Below the pieces are notes generated by a model. The model did no database searches. It was given only the letters and a program-made list of their open reading frames with translations, and had not been told where the DNA came from. From Firmicutes bacterium UBA6113 (GTDB lineage Bacteria; Bacillota; Clostridia; Tissierellales; Sedimentibacteraceae), in assembly GCA_002422545.1 (NCBI GenBank), contig DIWF01000036.1, positions 62,001 through 126,000 on the forward strand: a DNA stretch of 64,000 bases, written 5' to 3'. Of the stretch, positions 52,258-61,643 are shown piece after piece; position 1 is the stretch's first letter, and each line of letters starts with the position of its first letter. A program made the position numbers and the translations under genes.

Positions 52258-53756
52258 ATGAGTAAAAAAGCAATTATTATAGGTGCCGGAATTGGTGGCC
52301 TGTCTTCAGCTTTAAGACTTTTACATAATGGATATGAGGTAGAGATTTATGAAAAAGAAAATTCAATTGGTGGAAGAGTCAATATTACAGAAACAGAAGA
52401 CTTCACTTTTGATTTAACAGCTTCAATCTTAATGATGCCTGATGTTTACAAGGAGCTTTTTTCATATGTTAATAAAAATTATGAAGATTATCTTGAGTTT
52501 ATAGAAATAGATCCTATTTACAGAGTTTTTTCCGATGGTAATCATTTTATAGACTTCAATACAAGCATGTCTAAACTAACTAAAAATCTAGAAGCCATAT
52601 CAAAGGATGACTATCTAGGTTATTTTAAATTTATATCTGATGTTTATGAAAAATATTTAATCGCAAATAAATATTTTCTGGAAAAATCACAAGATACTCC
52701 AAAGGATTTCTTTAATTTAACAACTTTATCTAAAGCATTTAAAATACATACATTACTACCTCTTATGATTTCATCTCAGATTATATTAAAAATGAAAATA
52801 TTCGAGAATACCTTGCCTTTCAATCTATGTATGTAGGTATATCTCCTTATGAAGGTCCTAATATCTACACACTTATACCCGTAGTATCTCAATTATATGG
52901 ATTGTGGCACTTAAAGGGCGGAATGTATTCATTTGTTAATGCTATTTCTCAATTAATTGTTGAATTTGGAGGCATCATAAATACAGGAGCAGACGTTGAA
53001 GAAATAATATTTTTAAATGATAGAGCCATTGGAATAAGAACATCCCAAGCTATAGAAAAAGCAGATATCATCGTATGCAATGCAGATTTTCCGTATGCTA
53101 TGAAAAATCTAATTAAGGACGAACATTACAAGAACGATTATACCGATAAAAAACTCTCTGAGTTAAAATACTCTTGCTCTACTTTTATAATTTATTTAGG
53201 ACTCAGAAAAAAATACCCTCAATTATCAGTTCACAATATATACTTGGGTGAAAATTTCAAAAATAATATAGAATCAGCCTTTGAAGGTAATTTACCTGAA
53301 AGCCCTACTCTTTATATTTACTGTCCCAGTAGAATCGATGACAGTATGACCAAAAATGAAGGCGAATGTTTAAACATTATGCTGAGGGTTCCTAATCTGT
53401 TTTTCAATAAAATAACTTGGGATGATGTTACAATTAATGAATTATCAAATAAAATAATTATGGAATTGAAGAGAATAAAAGGGTTAGAGGATATAGAAGA
53501 GAATATTGTATATAAAAATCATCTTACTCCTCTTGATATGGAGCGTAGATTTAATGCTTATGGAGGCACAGCCTTTGGACTTAGCACTACATTGACTCAA
53601 ACAAATTATTTTAGACCACATTTTAAATCGGATAAAGCTAATAACTTATTCTTTGTAGGTAACTCATTGCATCCTGGACCTGGAGTATCCTTAGTTTTAA
53701 ACTCAAGTAAATTAGTAACTGAGGAAATATTAATAGAATCCCAAAACAAGGACTAG
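52258..53756 (+). pseudogene. Phytoene-desaturase-like FAD oxidoreductase, frameshifted
   Basis: Two overlapping frames together make one CrtI-like protein of about 500 residues. The first (from 52258) has the FAD motif IIIGAGIGGLSSALRLLHNG and SIGGRV; the second carries ISPYEGPNIYTLIPVVSQ and FVGNSLHPGPGVSLVL. The second frame already reads sensibly from SDYIKNENIREYLAFQSMYVG at 52776, where the first becomes nonsense, so a one-base change lies near 52750-52776. No slippery heptamer is evident. It is either a recent mutation or a sequencing error. Ribosome site TAAGGAGATTTTT. No carotenoid genes are nearby. Confidence 0.85.
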
Positions 53757-53790
53757 TCAATGTGTAAGCAATGGGCACGTGATTATTATG

Positions 53791-53886
53791 CCACTGTGGA
53801 CGATTTTCCTGACCAATTCACACTCTGAAAATATTTTTAACAAACCATTTGTCTTGCCGAATTACCACCGAAAGCCGTCTCCTATG
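53791..53886. repeat. GGGGACGG-family dispersed repeat, copy B
   Basis: 96 bases from CCACTGTGGACGATT to GCCGTCTCCTATG, about 75% identical by eye to copy E at 63851, including AATTCACACTCT and AATT-CCACCGA-AGCCGT. The rest of the 220-base gap between the CrtI-like and dehydrogenase-like genes shows nothing else. Confidence 0.75.
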
Positions 53887-53976
53887 TCTCATAAGGGTCT
53901 CCTGTCTTGTTTTTTTATAGTACATTGAAAGATTCCAAACATATACTAATAAAAAAGCAAAAAAGGAGTGTAATCA

Positions 53977-55386
53977 TTGAAAAAAGTAAATGTTAGCTTG
54001 CGCCCCATAGTGAGTAACATAAACTTACCAACCGTTATTAAAACAGCCATTCTTCCGGGAGACTCAATGGAAAGTTTGTTTATTGCAACACAGGTGGGTG
54101 AAATTTTTTATGTAAGAAATGGAAATATAAAGTTATTCTTAGATATTCGCCAACGAATAATAGAGCTGGGTGCTAATGGTGGGTATGATGAAAGAGGGCT
54201 TTTGGGCTTAGCGTTCCATCCTGATTTTTATAACAACGGACAATTTTATATCCATTATACATTAGCTGGAACCCAAGGCCCTGGCGCTCTGTTAGGTTCC
54301 TTCCAGCCCGATCCATGCAACACCAATACCATAAACCTTCAATGGAATAATAGAGAAACTAGCTACGATCATATTGATACAGTTGAAGAATGGATTTTAC
54401 TGCCAAATGGTCAAGTTCAAAGTCGACGTTCATTGCTTAATTTAAGAAGGCCATTTATGAATCATAACGGTGTCAACAGCTTAAATTTTTCGCCAGAAAC
54501 AGGAAAATTAATATTGACAACCGGAGATGGCGGTTCTGGTTATGATCCGTTTAATTTAAGCCAAGATATAATGGAAGTTGCAGGTAAAATAATTGAAATT
54601 GATGTAGATATGAATACTTTTATGGATAATCCCCCCGCAGTCACACGATTTAATGAACTTCCTGAGTCTATTTATAGAGCTCTTTCAGTAATTGCAAAAG
54701 GTGTTCGAAATATTCCCGGCATTTCATTTCAAAGATATTACAATCAATACATCAAATATGTTGGAAATGTTGGTCAAGACTTAGTAGAATCAATTTTTTC
54801 ATTTGTTTATTATACCCCAATACCAGTCACTGAAATAATTCAAGCTTCATCACAAAATCGTGTGCTTAATCAGGAAACTCTCGTAAATCTAGGCTGGAGA
54901 GGCTGGGAAGGTAATTTACCGACTACCGTTATACTAGGTTGTTCAGCAAACTCTTCTTTAGCTCAGGAAACTATTGCTTATTTCAATGAAGCAATAAGCA
55001 CTTCAGCTGGTCGTATACATCCTCTGACTTGTTATTATCACATAGATTCACGGCCTGATAAATTTAGCGGTTCAGCACTAACAGGTGTTCAACCATATAT
55101 GGGAAGTGAAATTCCCGATTTATCAGGATGCGTTGTTTTTACAAATTTCTCATTGGAAGAATCTCCGCCACCAGAAAGAGGAGTCTTAGCCTACACTAAA
55201 GTAAGGACTGATTGCAAAGAAAATGATTACGGTATTATTGAAGCAGATTATAATTTTGGCAATCAATCATCATTTTATGTCAGCCTGGGGACTAATCTCA
55301 ATCAATCAAGATTATATTTAGGCGTCTATGGCTCAGAAAATGTAACCGATTATAACAAAGGAACCATTTTTGAAATTGTTAAATAA
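53977..55386 (+). CDS. Glucose/sorbosone dehydrogenase-like beta-propeller protein
   Basis: 469 residues from a TTG after AAAGGAGTG. Beta-propeller features of the PQQ-dependent sugar dehydrogenase (GSDH) family: LFIATQVGEIFYVRNG, ANGGYDERGLLGLAFHPDFYNNG, MNHNGVNSLNFSPETGKLILTTGDGG, GKIIEIDVD and a NLGWRGWEGN block. There is no signal peptide, unlike exported family members, and no PQQ synthesis genes are in view. Enzyme activity and cofactor are therefore uncertain. Stands alone between two hairpins. Confidence 0.82.
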   Translation: MKKVNVSLRPIVSNINLPTVIKTAILPGDSMESLFIATQVGEIFYVRNGNIKLFLDIRQRIIELGANGGYDERGLLGLAFHPDFYNNGQFYIHYTLAGTQGPGALLGSFQPDPCNTNTINLQWNNRETSYDHIDTVEEWILLPNGQVQSRRSLLNLRRPFMNHNGVNSLNFSPETGKLILTTGDGGSGYDPFNLSQDIMEVAGKIIEIDVDMNTFMDNPPAVTRFNELPESIYRALSVIAKGVRNIPGISFQRYYNQYIKYVGNVGQDLVESIFSFVYYTPIPVTEIIQASSQNRVLNQETLVNLGWRGWEGNLPTTVILGCSANSSLAQETIAYFNEAISTSAGRIHPLTCYYHIDSRPDKFSGSALTGVQPYMGSEIPDLSGCVVFTNFSLEESPPPERGVLAYTKVRTDCKENDYGIIEADYNFGNQSSFYVSLGTNLNQSRLYLGVYGSENVTDYNKGTIFEIVK

Positions 55387-55392
55387 TGCGAT

Positions 55393-55425
55393 AAAATTCT
55401 GAGAACAGTCCTCAGAATTTTATTG
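55393..55425 (+). terminator. Terminator after the dehydrogenase-like gene
   Basis: AAAATTCTGAG and CTCAGAATTTT (55393-55403, 55411-55421) with a 7-base loop, followed by ATTGTT. Confidence 0.85.
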
Positions 55426-55598
55426 TTAGTTGAAAGGATAACACCTTTTTAAATACTCGTATACAAAGCTTGCCAAAAATAAATATATAAAAGAATATAT
55501 TACATTTTGCAATACAATTATGCATATTAAAAAATGTTTTCAATAAGTATTTTATGGGTATTAGTTATTTATCAAATGTATAGGAAGGTAGATAAAGT

Positions 55599-56366
55599 AT
55601 GAAAAATATGCCTGTATTATTTATTGGTCATGGTTCTCCCATGAATGCAATTGAAGATAACAAATTTGTTCGTGAATGGCAGTCGCTCACAGAAAAATTA
55701 CCAAACCCTAAAGCAATATTGTCTGTTTCAGCTCACTGGTATACAAATGGTACTAAAATTATGGATGAGGAACATCCAGAGACAATATACGATATGTATG
55801 GTTTTCCGGATGCCCTTTATAAAATTATATACGCTGCCAAAGGCTCTCCTGAACTTTCTAACAACATTATTAAAATATTATCTCGTCCAGTGGAAATAGA
55901 TAATTCATGGGGCTATGACCACGGAACATGGTCAGTATTACACAGAATATACCCAAAAGCAGATATTCCGTTGATTCAGCTTAGTGTCGACCGTAACGCT
56001 TCCATGCAGGAGCATTACAATATTGGTCAACAATTAGCTAAATTCAGACAAGAAGGCGTCCTGATCTTTGGAAGTGGAAATGTTACACATAACCTAAGTA
56101 GAATTAACTGGCAAATGGATGGAGGATATGATTGGGCTGAGAAATTTGATAATTATATTATAAAAAGTATTAAAGACAAGAATTATGATAATGTGGTTGA
56201 TTATAGAAAGATAGGTAAATCTGCAGATTATGCTGTACCCATTTCCGACCATTTTGCTCCGCTTTTATATGTATTAGGAGCATTAGACGGAAATGAAAAA
56301 CTAAGCGTCTTTAATGACGAATGTATTATGGGCTCCATGTCTATGACAAGCTTTTTATTCGAATAG
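55599..56366 (+). CDS. ygiD: YgiD/LigB-type extradiol dioxygenase-like protein
   Basis: 255 residues of the class III extradiol (4,5-DOPA dioxygenase) family. Metal-ligand histidines lie in VLFIGHGSPMNAI, VSAHWYT and GYDHGTWSVLHR; SDHFAPLLYVLGA is near the C-terminus. In anaerobes the natural reaction of this oxygenase family is unclear. Ribosome site AGGAAGGTAG. Confidence 0.9.
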   Translation: MKNMPVLFIGHGSPMNAIEDNKFVREWQSLTEKLPNPKAILSVSAHWYTNGTKIMDEEHPETIYDMYGFPDALYKIIYAAKGSPELSNNIIKILSRPVEIDNSWGYDHGTWSVLHRIYPKADIPLIQLSVDRNASMQEHYNIGQQLAKFRQEGVLIFGSGNVTHNLSRINWQMDGGYDWAEKFDNYIIKSIKDKNYDNVVDYRKIGKSADYAVPISDHFAPLLYVLGALDGNEKLSVFNDECIMGSMSMTSFLFE

Positions 56367-56371
56367 TTCAA

Positions 56372-56405
56372 AAATATCCTGCGTGAATAATCGCAGGATA
56401 TTTTA
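56372..56405 (+). terminator. Bidirectional terminator after ygiD
   Basis: AAAATATCCTGCG and CGCAGGATATTTT form a 13-base stem with an 8-base loop between convergent genes. Confidence 0.85.
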
Positions 56406-56407
56406 CC

Positions 56408-56782
56408 CTAATTTACTTTATCACTACACATTATTTCCATCTGTTTTTTCTTACTAAAACCTAAAAAAACTAATTGATAGGATTTATCCAAAAGATCCTT
56501 TAGCAAATCATCTGGTACTTCTCCATCTGGCTTAATGGAATTCCAGTGTACTTTATTCATATAATATCCCGGAATTATGTCCTTAAATTGACTTCTTAAA
56601 AAGTCTCCTTCTGCTGGTTCCAATTTTAAAGTAATATAATAAGGTTCATTATTTTCGTCCAAACAAACAGCAGCAAACATCTTCCCGCCAATCTGATAAC
56701 GAATCCAATTCCAATCCTTTTGAAGATCCTTAGTAACACCTTTTTTACTTACTAAAAATTCATCAACCCACGTATATCTCAT
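56408..56782 (-). CDS. MmcQ/YjbR-family protein
   Basis: 124 residues with the MmcQ/YjbR core (WIRYQIGGKMFAAVC, YITLKLEPAEGDFLRSQF, IIPGYYMNKVHWNSI). The family has a CyaY-like DNA-binding fold and unknown cellular function. Stands alone; ribosome site weak (GAGGAAAATAT). Confidence 0.88.
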   Translation of the reverse strand: MRYTWVDEFLVSKKGVTKDLQKDWNWIRYQIGGKMFAAVCLDENNEPYYITLKLEPAEGDFLRSQFKDIIPGYYMNKVHWNSIKPDGEVPDDLLKDLLDKSYQLVFLGFSKKKQMEIMCSDKVN

Positions 56783-56816
56783 ATATTTTCCTCACTTATA
56801 CTTTTTTTCATACGAA

Positions 56817-56912
56817 CCAACGGGGATAGTTCTCCCTGTCCGTTCACACTCAACAAAATTCTTTTTTAGCAATTTGCCTTGCTGGATATACACTAAGAAC
56901 CGTCCCCTATGG
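56817..56912. repeat. GGGGACGG-family dispersed repeat, copy C
   Basis: 96 bases beginning CCAACGGGGATAGTTCTCC and ending AAGAACCGTCCCCTATGG. The two ends (GGGGAtaGTTCT / AGAACCGTCCCC) are inverted repeats of each other. Same orientation as copies B and E. Confidence 0.78.
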
Positions 56913-56927
56913 CATCCTATGGTTTCA

Positions 56928-57434
56928 TCATTCATAGAGTTGTCTATCTTTTATCATTGCTTCCTTTTTACCATGAATTCTGCCAAGACCATACATAAGC
57001 AATGTTGCACACAATAAATTGATAAAACCTGCATGCGTCGGATTAAATGTATTTACAACTCCGATAACCAGGTTTGCAAACCCAGCTATTTCAATCATTT
57101 TTCCAATTCTATCCAGATGGGTAATTCGTGAATCAATGTCTGAAAAAATATCGAAAGAACCATCTTCCGTTTTCTTGCAAAAGTAAATCCACTGCACTAT
57201 GCGACCAATGTATACAGCACCTGTTTCTTTCATAAAATTAATGTATGCATCATCTACTCCATGCATTTCCAGGCGAATAATGTACTCACCGGGTTCACAC
57301 TTTTCAAATGTATATCTGCAAAAGCTCACTGAGCAAAGAACCCAACCGTTCATCGCCATTTCGTTAAGCCATTGTTCTTCTTTTTCAAAATCCCACGCCC
57401 AAATCCATTTATGGATAGTCTTCTTTTCTTTCAT
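56928..57434 (-). CDS. DUF2812 membrane protein
   Basis: About 168 residues from the ATG at 57434, behind GGGGGG. TIHKWIWAWDFEKEEQWLNEMA at the start (split by the soluble DUF2812 domain) and two membrane helices near the C-terminus are characteristic. DUF2812 proteins are commonly encoded next to PadR regulators, as here, where the genes overlap by 26 bases. Function unknown; possibly a membrane partner in envelope stress. Confidence 0.88.
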   Translation of the reverse strand: MKEKKTIHKWIWAWDFEKEEQWLNEMAMNGWVLCSVSFCRYTFEKCEPGEYIIRLEMHGVDDAYINFMKETGAVYIGRIVQWIYFCKKTEDGSFDIFSDIDSRITHLDRIGKMIEIAGFANLVIGVVNTFNPTHAGFINLLCATLLMYGLGRIHGKKEAMIKDRQLYE

Positions 57435-57762
57435 CATTTTCCCCCCCAAGAATTAAATCTCCATTATAAACAAGTTCTCTCAGACGTTCAATCTCACTCT
57501 TTAAAATCGACACTCCGCGTCCCGTTATCTTATATTCTTTCTTTCTGCTTCCTTCTTCGACCGGAAGAAGAGTTATCCATCCTTTTTCACACATGGTATT
57601 TAGCGCACCATATAATGTTCCTGCGGCCAGTCTGATTCGTCCTTTTGATAATTCCTCTGCCTGCTGCATTATTCCGTATCCATGTTGCGGTTTATACAGC
57701 GATAACAATATATAATAAGTTGTTTCAGTCAACGCTAGATTTTCATTCATGTTCTTATACAT
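57409..57762 (-). CDS. PadR-family transcriptional regulator
   Basis: 117 residues; winged HTH of PadR type (TTYYILLSLYKPQHGYGIMQ, LAAGTLYGALNTMCEKGWITL, GSRKKEYKITGRG). It controls itself and the overlapping DUF2812 gene, judging from the operator-like repeats directly upstream. M5 is an alternative start; ribosome site AGAGGATG. Confidence 0.9.
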   Translation of the reverse strand: MYKNMNENLALTETTYYILLSLYKPQHGYGIMQQAEELSKGRIRLAAGTLYGALNTMCEKGWITLLPVEEGSRKKEYKITGRGVSILKSEIERLRELVYNGDLILGGENDERKEDYP

Positions 57763-57774
57763 CCTCTCGTCACA

Positions 57775-57835
57775 CGTTATATCGTCTGTCGTTATATCGT
57801 AATTATATTATATCGTCACACGATATATTTGTCAA
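57775..57835 (-). promoter_or_regulatory. PadR promoter with operator repeats
   Basis: TTGACA (57835-57830), 17 bases, TATAAT (57812-57807) is a consensus sigma-A promoter. Its spacer holds a perfect palindrome ATATCGT-CAC-ACGATAT (57810-57826). TTATATCGT recurs in direct orientation at 57777-57785, 57792-57800 and 57808-57816, spaced 15-16 bases. This is a clear candidate for PadR autorepression. Confidence 0.8.
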
Positions 57836-58001
57836 CTCTAAAATACAAATAAAAAGTGGTTTAGTTTATTGTTGCAATCCAGAATCCCTAGTAAATTTTC
57901 CATTAGGAATGCACTTAAAAATAATAAAATAGATGGCTCTGATTACCGAAAAATTCAGTAATCATAACCATCTATCCAAAATTCATGCTAACCCGATATC
58001 C

Positions 58002-58421
58002 TCACATGGTTTCAAATATCTGCCCATCAATGCTGGCTATTTCATCAATGGAGACCCTTGTGCCATCGGTCATAACAACAACCCGTTCATATTCATCTAT
58101 CTTTTTAGCCCTGCCGCTAACAGTAACATAGGTGCCGCCGTTCTTCTTTTCATCTGGCTGAAAGTAGGTAATTGCTATTTTTGGATGCTCTTTAAGCTGA
58201 TCTGCTATGATTTGAAGCCTGATGCTCAAAACGTCCTTCATGTATTCGTCCAATTCCACTCTCTCCCCAGTCAATCTTGCGGTTTCTTTGATGGCGTCAC
58301 CATATCCGGTCAGTGCGGCAAAAGGAGAAAACTGAGCTGCCCGGTCAATAGCTAACATATGAGGGCGTGTTGCTGAGACATGGTGCGGTAGATTCATGAT
58401 GTCGTCATATGATTTTTTCAA
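58002..58421 (-). CDS. YolD-like protein
   Basis: 139 residues with the YolD pattern (DIMNLPHHVSATRPHMLAID, AAQFSPFAALTGY, ETARLTGERVELDEY). YolD-like proteins are small partners of UvrX/Y-family polymerases in Firmicutes. The start overlaps the polymerase stop by four bases, so they are translated together. Confidence 0.9.
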   Translation of the reverse strand: MKKSYDDIMNLPHHVSATRPHMLAIDRAAQFSPFAALTGYGDAIKETARLTGERVELDEYMKDVLSIRLQIIADQLKEHPKIAITYFQPDEKKNGGTYVTVSGRAKKIDEYERVVVMTDGTRVSIDEIASIDGQIFETM

Positions 58422-59941
58422 GCCTTATGACCTCCAATTTGCTCATTTCTTTCCACTGTGGTTGCGCCTTCCTCCAGATTCATACCCTTTAGGATGGCAT
58501 TTTTTCCATATTTCTTTTTTATTTGTAGTATTGCTTTTTGCATCTTTTTTTCACGAGCAAGCTCGGCTTCTTCATATGCTTTATTCGCCTGTTCAGCCTC
58601 ATAGTCTGTAAAAAGATCAAGCTGTTCATTGTTATCCGTCTTTTGAACAGCTGCCTCGTCAACAACATGATTTGCAGTAATGTTGACTCTCCTGATTAAA
58701 AGGTTTTTATCAACGATGCGCTCAAACAGCTCTGTGACGGCATCCAAAATTAGCTTTGAAGAGGAGGTCTGCCTGCCAAGATTTGCCGAACCATGCGCAG
58801 ATTTCGGAACAACACGTCCGTAGTAGTCGGTGGTAATCGTCCCCTTATATGATTTCTCTTTCACAGGGTTTGATAGATTTTCAATGTCATATCCAACCGT
58901 CAAAACAAGCTGATCGGTCACAAGCTTTTTGTCTACCAGGTCAAGGACAAGCAGATCAGTCATTTCTCGCACAATCAGCTTCGCTTTATCAAATGTATAG
59001 GCAGAGTGCAACACCTGTCCTGATCCGATACTGTTTGTGCTTGGCTTATACGCCTTAATATGGGCAATGGTGCATGGTTCCCAACCCCATGCATGGTCAA
59101 TAAGCAGCTCAGCGTTGATGCCAAACAGCTTATACAGTAAATCCTCTTTGTAATAATCGTTTGGCTTCCCAAGAGAACATTTTGCAATATCTCCCATGGT
59201 AAAGAGACCTTGTTCTTCCAACTTCTTAGCATACCCTCTGCCTACGCGCCAAAAGTCTGTTAAAGGCTGGTGTGACCACAGTAAGCGACGATAATTCATT
59301 TCGTCAAGTTCAGCAATCTGCACGCCGTTTTGATCCGGTATGGTGTGCTTTGCCTGAATATCCATGGCGACCTTGCAAAGGTACAAGTTTGTGCCAATTC
59401 CCGCTGATGCTGTAATACCGGTCGTTTTAAGTACATCAAGAATCATTTTCGTAGCAAGCTCACGAGCTGAAAGATTGTAGGTAATCATATAATCAGTGGC
59501 ATCAATGAATACCTCGTCGATGGAATACACATGGATATCTTCGAGGGCAATGTATTTCAAGTAAATATTGTAAATTTGCGTGCTGTACTCTATATAAAGG
59601 GCCATCCTCGGCGTAGCAGCAATGTAGTCCAACGCCATATCAGGTGAGGATTTCAATTCAGCATCGTTGAAGGAGGCTCCTGTAAAAGTTCTCCCTGGTG
59701 CTTTGCGCAGACGTTCTGCATTAACTTCCTTGACCTTCTGCACCACTTCAAACAGCCTCGCCCTGCCTGGAATGCCGTACGCTTTGAGGGAGGGAGAGAC
59801 AGCAAGGCAGATGGTTTTTTCAGTACGGCTTGCATCAGCTACCACCAGGTTTGTGGTCAAAGGATTAAGCCCTCGTTCCATACACTCAACCGAAGCATAA
59901 AAGGATTTTAAATCGATTGCAATATATGTTCTGTTCTTCAT
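58418..59941 (-). CDS. Y-family DNA polymerase (DinB/UvrX type)
   Basis: Translesion polymerase, 507 residues from the ATG at 59941; GGAGG lies 14 bases upstream, rather far, but the nearer TTG at 59965 overlaps it. Catalytic acidic residues are in YIAIDLKSFYASVEC and VYSIDEVFID. ASAGIGTNLYLCKVAMD and the HhH segment follow, and a C-terminal little-finger domain. The longer C-terminus and YolD partner point to the UvrX-like plasmid/prophage branch rather than DinB proper. Likely SOS-regulated, but no LexA box was identified. Confidence 0.9.
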   Translation of the reverse strand: MKNRTYIAIDLKSFYASVECMERGLNPLTTNLVVADASRTEKTICLAVSPSLKAYGIPGRARLFEVVQKVKEVNAERLRKAPGRTFTGASFNDAELKSSPDMALDYIAATPRMALYIEYSTQIYNIYLKYIALEDIHVYSIDEVFIDATDYMITYNLSARELATKMILDVLKTTGITASAGIGTNLYLCKVAMDIQAKHTIPDQNGVQIAELDEMNYRRLLWSHQPLTDFWRVGRGYAKKLEEQGLFTMGDIAKCSLGKPNDYYKEDLLYKLFGINAELLIDHAWGWEPCTIAHIKAYKPSTNSIGSGQVLHSAYTFDKAKLIVREMTDLLVLDLVDKKLVTDQLVLTVGYDIENLSNPVKEKSYKGTITTDYYGRVVPKSAHGSANLGRQTSSSKLILDAVTELFERIVDKNLLIRRVNITANHVVDEAAVQKTDNNEQLDLFTDYEAEQANKAYEEAELAREKKMQKAILQIKKKYGKNAILKGMNLEEGATTVERNEQIGGHKA

Positions 59942-59999
59942 TTTATCACTGTCCGCCTCCTTCAAAAATTATCTGCCGTCAATTGGAATTTCCTATTTA

Positions 60000-60461
60000 C
60001 TACCATAATTCTTTCAACATTCTAAATTCCTTGTAGATAGTATCTCCAAATTTATATTCAAACGAATACTTTTTATTAAATCCATATTTTTCATACAGCT
60101 TAATAGCTACTTGATTATCTATTTCTACGCTTGTATATAAATTTTCACCTGGAAATTTATTGTTGAAAAAAGTTAAAAACTCTTCTAACGCTTTTGAGCC
60201 AAATCCATTGCCTTGATGCTTAATATCAATCATAAATCTTGAAAATGACCATCCAGATAGCTCTTCATCATAATCATATAATAAAAATCCAACCATTTCA
60301 TCACCATTATATATTGCTAATGGATATAATTCATCTTCATAAAAAGCTTGTACCAATGAAAATGCATTACTGGCAACATAGTTAGTTTGATGCTCTCCAA
60401 CCTTTAAAGACACACAAGTGTTATAATTAAATTTATCTATTTCTCTAAAATTAATATCCAT
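60000..60461 (-). CDS. GNAT-family N-acetyltransferase
   Basis: 153 residues from the ATG at 60461, preceded by AAGGGGT; an ATG five codons earlier is too close to its own AGGA. GNAT core with the acetyl-CoA loop FMIDIKHQGNGFGSKALEEF and a LYEKYGF motif near the C-terminus. Substrate unknown. Confidence 0.88.
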   Translation of the reverse strand: MDINFREIDKFNYNTCVSLKVGEHQTNYVASNAFSLVQAFYEDELYPLAIYNGDEMVGFLLYDYDEELSGWSFSRFMIDIKHQGNGFGSKALEEFLTFFNNKFPGENLYTSVEIDNQVAIKLYEKYGFNKKYSFEYKFGDTIYKEFRMLKELW

Positions 60462-60526
60462 GTAGTACCCCTTCATATTCCTATTTATCCCGTGTCACAA
60501 ATCCTTATATATTTGTTAATTTATTT

Positions 60527-61312
60527 CTAAATTCTATACTCCCCGTGCATAAAGAATACCTTTCTTAATTGCTTCTGCAATCCTTTTGGATTTTCCCAAG
60601 CCATAGAATGTCCTGCTGACTTGACAACTTCAATATTTATCATTTGTTTTTTCAACTCAATTTCATCATCATCTGGTAAAGAGTTTTCACCAAAAATAAA
60701 AGTCCTCTTACAATTTAATGAATATAATATCTCACGCCATGATGGGTTTCCACCAGCAACTGCTGACTTGGAAATTCTACTAATTGCTGTGGAAGAACAA
60801 ACTGACAATGTCGCTGCCCACATAGAATTTTCAATGGTGTTTTCATTAACAACTTCATCAAATATACCATTTATAAAGTCATGTTCTTGGCAAGTTCCAA
60901 ACTCATAACTTGATGATCCCTGACTACTCCTATCCAAATTAGCTTCACTGAGAATTATTGCTTCAATATTTTCTCTACATCTATCTGCAAGTTCAAGTGC
61001 AATAGGTCCACCCAGACTATGTGCAAAAATAATGAACTTATTAAGTTTTAGGTCATGTACGAAATTATATAAATAGTTTGCATGTTCTTTAACAGTATAT
61101 AAATAATTATCTGGCTTATCACTAAATCCACTGCCCAGCAAATCTATCAATATTCGTCTGTGTTCAATTAAATCAGTTTGCGCTGCAACTTCAGGATAAT
61201 CAAAAGATCCAGCACAACCTAACCCATGGATAAATAATATTGGAGTATCATTACCTGGCAAATCATGATACCTCATTTTATTACTATCATTATCTACTAT
61301 ATATTCCTTCAT
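60527..61312 (-). CDS. Alpha/beta hydrolase
   Basis: 261 residues. PILFIHGLGCAG is the oxyanion region, the nucleophile Ser is in IFAHSLGGPIA, and a candidate catalytic His is in SAGHSMAWENP. Likely an esterase or C-C bond hydrolase-like protein; substrate unknown. Monocistronic. Confidence 0.88.
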   Translation of the reverse strand: MKEYIVDNDSNKMRYHDLPGNDTPILFIHGLGCAGSFDYPEVAAQTDLIEHRRILIDLLGSGFSDKPDNYLYTVKEHANYLYNFVHDLKLNKFIIFAHSLGGPIALELADRCRENIEAIILSEANLDRSSQGSSSYEFGTCQEHDFINGIFDEVVNENTIENSMWAATLSVCSSTAISRISKSAVAGGNPSWREILYSLNCKRTFIFGENSLPDDDEIELKKQMINIEVVKSAGHSMAWENPKGLQKQLRKVFFMHGEYRI

Positions 61313-61387
61313 AATTCCGCCTTTATTTGTATTTTTTTATTTTATAATATATATGTACCAAAATCTGCAATTACAAAAAATTCTTCA

Positions 61388-61600
61388 TTATTTTACAATA
61401 TCCTTCACTTTTTTATACTTCTGCTTACTACTATTAGGCTTATCTGGTATCGTCATTTCAATATAACCTAGTTCCAAAGCTGGCAACAAGTAATTATCTC
61501 TAAATGTTGGTCTATGCCTTAACCCCAATAATTCCATAAGCTCCTTAGTTGAACATTCTTTATCACCGATAACCTCTAACCACTGGGGACGGTTCTCCAT
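61388..61600 (-). pseudogene. Winged-helix C-terminal fragment joined to a dispersed repeat
   Basis: The frame WLEVIGDKECSTKELMELLG, LRHRPTFRDNYLLPALELGY and IEMTIPDKPNSSKQKY matches the winged-helix end of Fic or AlbA_2/RecG-like regulators. Upstream it runs directly into repeat copy D, which supplies the residues MENRPQ and the apparent start. The gene body is missing, so this is a 3' remnant cut by the repeat. Confidence 0.65.
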
Positions 61601-61620
61601 GTCCAGTTCACACACTACAA
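61580..61620. repeat. GGGGACGG-family dispersed repeat, half copy D
   Basis: 41 bases, CCACTGGGGACGGTTCTCC... to ...ACTACAA, nearly matching the left half of copy E at 63851. The right half is absent; the repeat interrupts the fragment at 61388 and lies next to a broken XRE gene. Confidence 0.75.
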
Positions 61621-61643
61621 TAATAAGGAGTTATTTTCAATAG

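Noticed and set aside
52740..52830. Programmed ribosomal frameshift in the CrtI-like gene
   Set aside because: No slippery heptamer with a following stem was found and the family has no such control; mutation or sequencing error is simpler.
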